A stretch of 64,000 nucleotides of DNA, taken from Chitinophaga dinghuensis (lineage in GTDB: Bacteria; Bacteroidota; Bacteroidia; Chitinophagales; Chitinophagaceae). The first letter of the stretch is position 1. Each line of letters opens with the position of its first letter. The notes under the pieces were generated by a model. It searched no databases, was not told the DNA's origin, and saw only the letters and a program-made list of their open reading frames with translations. Location of the stretch: contig NZ_QLMA01000007.1 of assembly GCF_003259435.1 (NCBI RefSeq), positions 434,001 through 498,000 on the forward strand, read 5' to 3'. This document shows, one piece after another, positions 62,001-64,000 of the stretch. The position numbers and the translations under genes are program-made.

Positions 62001-64000
62001 TGATACCGGCGCATTTTATCCGCATCCCTGCCATGCCGCTTACACTTAACGGAAAGATAGACAGGAAGCGGCTTCCGGCGCCGGAAGAAAATAATATTGT
62101 CTCTGCAATTGAATATATAGCGCCGCGTACAGCGCTCGAAGAGCAACTGGCAAATATCTGGCGTGGTTTACTGGATAAAGAAAAAATTAGTGTAAAAGAT
62201 AATTTCTTTTTACTGGGAGGACACAGCCTGAAAGCTACGCGGCTGCTGAGCAGCATCCGCCGTGAGTTCCAGGTGGCGCTCCCGTTGAAGACTTTATTCC
62301 AGTATATGGTACTGGAAGAACAGGCGCAACTGATTGCTAATGCTGTTAAGGAAACACATCAACGTATTACAGCTGCTCCACTGCAGGAAGATTATCCGTT
62401 ATCATCTGCTCAACGCCGTTTCTGGATATTGAGCCAGTTCCCGGATGCCGCTGCCGCCTACCATATGCCAGGCATCTATCAGTTGCAGGGCAAGGTGGAT
62501 ACTATGGCGTTGAATGCGGCATTCAAAGGTATGGTGGACCGTCATGAAATTCTGAGAACGGTATTCCGGGAAGATGCCAGTGGCAATATCCGCCAGATGA
62601 TCAGGCCTGCGGAAGAAATTTTTCCCGGTATTGTTTATGAAGAAGTTGGGGAGATGCCATTGCAAGAACGCATTACTGCTTTTGTGATGCAGGCTTTCAG
62701 CCTGACTGACGGCCCGCTGCTGAGGGTTGCACTGTATAACACGGCGCCAGATCACTTCGTCTTGGTATATGTGATGCACCATATCATCAGTGATGGCTGG
62801 TCCATGGGCTTATTGCTGAAAGAATTATTATCACGTTATTATAGTTTGCAGAGTGGCGCCGAGCCTGTGCCACAGGCATTGTCCCTACAATATAAGGACT
62901 ATGCCTGGTGGCAGCAACAGCAGTTGCAGCACTCCATGACCTCAGCTCGCGCCTTTTGGATGGAGCAATTGTCGGGAGAGTTGCCCGTAATAAATCTTCC
63001 AACAGACCGCTTGCGCCCTGCTATTAAAACCTATCAGGGGAGTGTAGTGAACAAACGTATACCTGCTGCATTGTTACAAAAGCTGAAAGGTACCGTAGCA
63101 ATGCATGACGCCACTTTGTTCATGGGATTGCTTTCTGCGGTGTATACTTTATTGTACCGATATACCGGGCAGCAGGATGTCATTACTGGCAGTCCTGTAG
63201 CTGGCCGGGAACATGCTGATCTGGAGGATCAGCTAGGGTTATACCTGAATACGCTGGCTTTGCGTGTGCAACTGGACGGACAGGGCAGCTACCTGGAACT
63301 GTTGCAGACTGTGCGTCGGATCACACTTGATGCTTACTCACATCAATCGTATCCCTTTGAGGAACTGGTGAATGACTTGAAACTGCCCGCAGATCTGAGT
63401 CGTAGCCCCCTCTTTGACGTAATGGTAATCCTGCAGAATACAGGCAGTCATCGTATTATGGCGCCAGAGATGCTGGGCGGCGTTAGCATTAGTCAGTGGG
63501 ATGGCGATGCAGGTGTACGCAGCAAATTTGATCTTACCTTCAGCTTTGCAGAGGTAGGGCAGGAATTGGACCTGTATCTGGAATACAATACTGATATTTT
63601 TGATCACACCACTATACAACAGCTGGCCTTACACTTCATACAGTTGTTGGATGCGTTATTGCATGCACCACATGCCCGGATTGACCTGATAGATTATCTC
63701 TCCGCAGCAGAGAAGAAAATACTCACCATCACGTTCAATGATACCCGTGTTGATTATCCTGCACATACCTCGATATTACAACTGTTGGAAAAACAGGCGG
63801 CCACAACACCTGATGCAGTAGCGCTTTCTTGTGGCGACAGTATGCTGACCTACCGGGAGTTACATGAGACCAGCAACAGGTTTGCCGCATTCCTGCACCA
63901 GCATTACCGACTGACGGCCGGTGATCTCGCTGCTGTGATGCTATCTCGTGATGAATGGCTGATCATTGCCTTGCTGGGCGTATTGAAAACAGGTGCGGCC
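59018..64000 (+). CDS. Nonribosomal peptide synthetase, second gene, running off the window
   Basis: 1661 codons visible with no stop, starting at ATG 59018, one base after the previous TAG. A TubC-type docking domain (1-60) precedes C3 (about 70-500; H-H-I-I-S-D-G near 203). A3 (about 545-1010; Y-T-S-G-S-T-G-E near 684) has pocket residues D-L-T-K-I-G-H-I-G, close to the aspartate code. T3 has G-G-H-S-L-K near 1067. C4 follows (H-H-I-I-S-D-G near 1254), then the first part of A4 at the window edge. The product so far reads fatty acyl-Ala-Thr-Asp. Later modules and the release domain lie outside. Confidence 0.93.
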   Translation, partial: MKALLQVIAACRAKGVSLSVDDTGTGLKLKGNIAALTSVEKETLRNQKAAVISLLQQAKSVAEEDILPAAPQASWELSSAQRRMWLLSQLEEGSAAYNIPVVKLFEGTLRQDCLQLAFLQLLERHEILRAVFREDVAGEAKQHFLSVEDAAFVIETHDLRGVDNSTAWVHSFVSQPFQLSEGPLLRACICELSDSRRIFCLVMHHIISDGWSLDIIITELMLLYVAACEGRTADMPALSIQYKDYATWQQRKIGTADFDAHRLYWTDLFSGELPVLSFPTDKPRPTVKTYKGGMVYKRIPAHITTRLKSLLIAEDSTLFVGLLSAVNLLLFRYTGQDDIITGTPVSGRSRTVLENQVGLYLNTLALRTRLNSQDGFLSLLRHVRQMTLESFRHQDYPFDMLTEELRLEWDRSRNPLFDVMMILRNNAVSHKEAEQKLAGLTICEYEGGQETFNKFDLSFNFMEIGDEIEMLVTYNSDIYTPSTADRTGNHLIQLLDAALMTPHTPISLLSYLTATEQEQLLVSFNNMQDACTADETIVDLFEEQALRTPTATAVVYKEDTLSYAELNRRATLVAQQLRGKYQLGENALVGILLHRSADMIVAILGILKAGAAYVPIDPEYPVSRKAFILKDTQVKVLLTAEDAFDAAIDFTGETFFISGLQAAVQDIPVTLLRPQQESLAYVIYTSGSTGEPKGVMITHRSLMDYCDGIRAVTNIDACRTFGLVSTIAADLGNTVLFPALLTGGALQIYDNDALLTPEKIFNGDLDCIKIVPSHWMALQEESHCYLPAKCLIFGGEQLTSNVVSFISRGNPTCEVYNHYGPSETTIGKLLKRVELRESVVHEPLGKPFCRSAFYILSEAGQLQPVGVAGEICISGDGLAKGYLNRPELTNTRFLPNPFMEGERMYKTGDVGRWLENGCIEFMGRTDDQVKIRGYRIELGEIEAAIRRHADVLAAVVLTFAGSTGEKQLVAYIVDNDRLSIPALQHWLSTLLPAYMIPAHFIRIPAMPLTLNGKIDRKRLPAPEENNIVSAIEYIAPRTALEEQLANIWRGLLDKEKISVKDNFFLLGGHSLKATRLLSSIRREFQVALPLKTLFQYMVLEEQAQLIANAVKETHQRITAAPLQEDYPLSSAQRRFWILSQFPDAAAAYHMPGIYQLQGKVDTMALNAAFKGMVDRHEILRTVFREDASGNIRQMIRPAEEIFPGIVYEEVGEMPLQERITAFVMQAFSLTDGPLLRVALYNTAPDHFVLVYVMHHIISDGWSMGLLLKELLSRYYSLQSGAEPVPQALSLQYKDYAWWQQQQLQHSMTSARAFWMEQLSGELPVINLPTDRLRPAIKTYQGSVVNKRIPAALLQKLKGTVAMHDATLFMGLLSAVYTLLYRYTGQQDVITGSPVAGREHADLEDQLGLYLNTLALRVQLDGQGSYLELLQTVRRITLDAYSHQSYPFEELVNDLKLPADLSRSPLFDVMVILQNTGSHRIMAPEMLGGVSISQWDGDAGVRSKFDLTFSFAEVGQELDLYLEYNTDIFDHTTIQQLALHFIQLLDALLHAPHARIDLIDYLSAAEKKILTITFNDTRVDYPAHTSILQLLEKQAATTPDAVALSCGDSMLTYRELHETSNRFAAFLHQHYRLTAGDLAAVMLSRDEWLIIALLGVLKTGAA

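Overview
The window looks like chromosome of a Bacteroidota member, most likely Chitinophaga or a close relative. The grounds are a SusC/SusD pair, TonB receptors with carboxypeptidase-regulatory N-termini, LytS/LytTR signalling, Bacteroidota-type promoters (TTTG-N19-TAnnTTTG ahead of both tRNA genes), weak Shine-Dalgarno signals, FAAL/NRPS genes and many small secreted lipoproteins. The genus is an inference from style; no marker gene was compared.

Layout. 0-20.9 kb: a LytS-type kinase with the first codons of its response regulator, a TonB receptor, a tiny precursor-like peptide with three copies of an 8-residue repeat, a NamZ-like muramidase, a SusC/SusD/sulfatase locus preceded by a LacI-type operator, and housekeeping or hypothetical genes (YdcF, two HEIGH/HEFGH metalloprotease lipoproteins, cupin, Nudix, lipocalin-like and SDR genes with a divergent AraC regulator). 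20.9-32.9 kb: a composite, decayed genomic island at a tRNA-Lys(TTT) gene. It is marked by three copies of the same tRNA-downstream sequence (R1, R2, R3), two broken tyrosine-integrase N-termini and two cargo blocks. The left block has three tandem paralogues (one killed by a stop codon), an SDR/AraC pair and an AT-rich CPBP protease. The right block is a tight three-gene operon of unrecognised proteins (602, 888 and 248 aa) with propeller-like and membrane-active features.

32.9-40.8 kb: a conserved-looking core bounded by two identical, divergent tRNA-Lys genes. It holds an MBL hydrolase, a GH20 beta-hexosaminidase, and a B-type cytochrome oxidase operon (subunits IIa, II, I, SCO, cytochrome c) whose 41-aa IIa gene is easily missed, plus a candidate small RNA. 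40.8-48.4 kb: a second decayed accessory zone with a frameshifted excisionase-like gene, an IS3 transposase tail, a VOC protein, a TonB receptor and two clusters of tRNA/tmRNA 3'-half fragments. 48.8-50.4 kb carries no convincing gene.

50.4 kb to the end: a lipopeptide assembly line running off the window. A fatty acyl-AMP ligase fused to a carrier protein is followed by an NRPS of docking-C-A-T-C-A-T and a second NRPS of docking-C-A-T-C-A(partial). Binding-pocket residues read by eye give Ala, Thr and Asp, so the visible product would begin fatty acyl-Ala-Thr-Asp.
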